This document shows positions 5,037 through 5,064 of a stretch of DNA of 5,064 nucleotides, in pieces; the first letter of the stretch is position 1, and each line of letters opens with the position of its first letter. The notes under the pieces are model-generated. The model was given only the letters and a program-made list of their open reading frames with translations. It searched no databases and had not been told where the DNA came from. The stretch lies in contig CAMEXG010000147.1 in the NCBI GenBank assembly GCA_945947045.1, forward strand, positions 1 to 5,064. The letters run 5' to 3'. The translations under genes were made by a program, and so were the position numbers. Origin of the DNA: an uncultured Spirochaetales bacterium (GTDB lineage: Bacteria > Spirochaetota > Spirochaetia > Sphaerochaetales > Sphaerochaetaceae).

Positions 5037-5064
5037 GGGCCGGAAATAAAAACCGGCCCTTTTT
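5037..5064 (+). terminator. Intrinsic terminator after the second EF-G gene (runs to window end)
   Basis: GGGCCGG at 5037-5043 pairs perfectly with CCGGCCC at 5053-5059 around a 9-nt A-rich loop. It is followed by at least five T residues, cut off by the window edge. The hairpin starts 23 nt past the TGA stop, which ends the unit after this gene. Confidence 0.92.

Overview
The window probably comes from a spirochaete, most likely a Treponema-like one. This is inferred mainly from the two coding genes, which are both divergent elongation factor G (EF-G) paralogues. The first matches the spirochaetal spdEFG2 (ribosome-recycling) type. The second matches the EF-G II type, whose switch regions depart from canonical EF-G. 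Base composition is moderately AT-rich, arginine is mostly AGA, and intergenic spacers are T-rich. No database search was possible, so the taxonomic call is tentative.

Layout, all on the + strand. Positions 1-46 are probably the end of a CRISPR leader. Positions 47-380 are a compact CRISPR array of six 29-nt repeats and five 32-nt spacers, with a strict 61-nt period. Repeat length, hairpin and 8-nt handle are those of type I-E. The last repeat is degenerate at its 3' end, which places the leader to the left. No cas genes lie in the window. Positions 381-480 are T-rich trailer with no convincing gene.

Positions 491-610 hold the most unusual element. Two diverged CRISPR-repeat-like units flank one spacer-sized segment, with a possible -10 box directly upstream and a strong intrinsic terminator directly downstream. 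This looks like a free-standing single-spacer mini-CRISPR, the layout known for CreA antitoxin RNAs and for CRISPR-derived regulatory RNAs that direct Cascade to host promoters. Its target was not found in the window.

Positions 665-2710 encode a 681-aa EF-G paralogue. It has an intact GTPase domain, but the domain IV tip lacks the QSGGxGQ loop and the translocation histidine. A terminator follows at 2718-2747. A strong TTGACA promoter and a perfect Shine-Dalgarno then drive the gene at 2923-5013, a 696-aa EF-G II paralogue. In that protein the domain IV tip is canonical, but the switch II catalytic histidine is Thr83. The window ends in a third intrinsic terminator.

Each EF-G gene therefore appears to be its own transcription unit. 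On family precedent the first would split ribosomes with ribosome recycling factor, and the second may act in translocation or under special conditions. Neither looks like a complete canonical EF-G, so a further EF-G gene elsewhere in the genome is likely.
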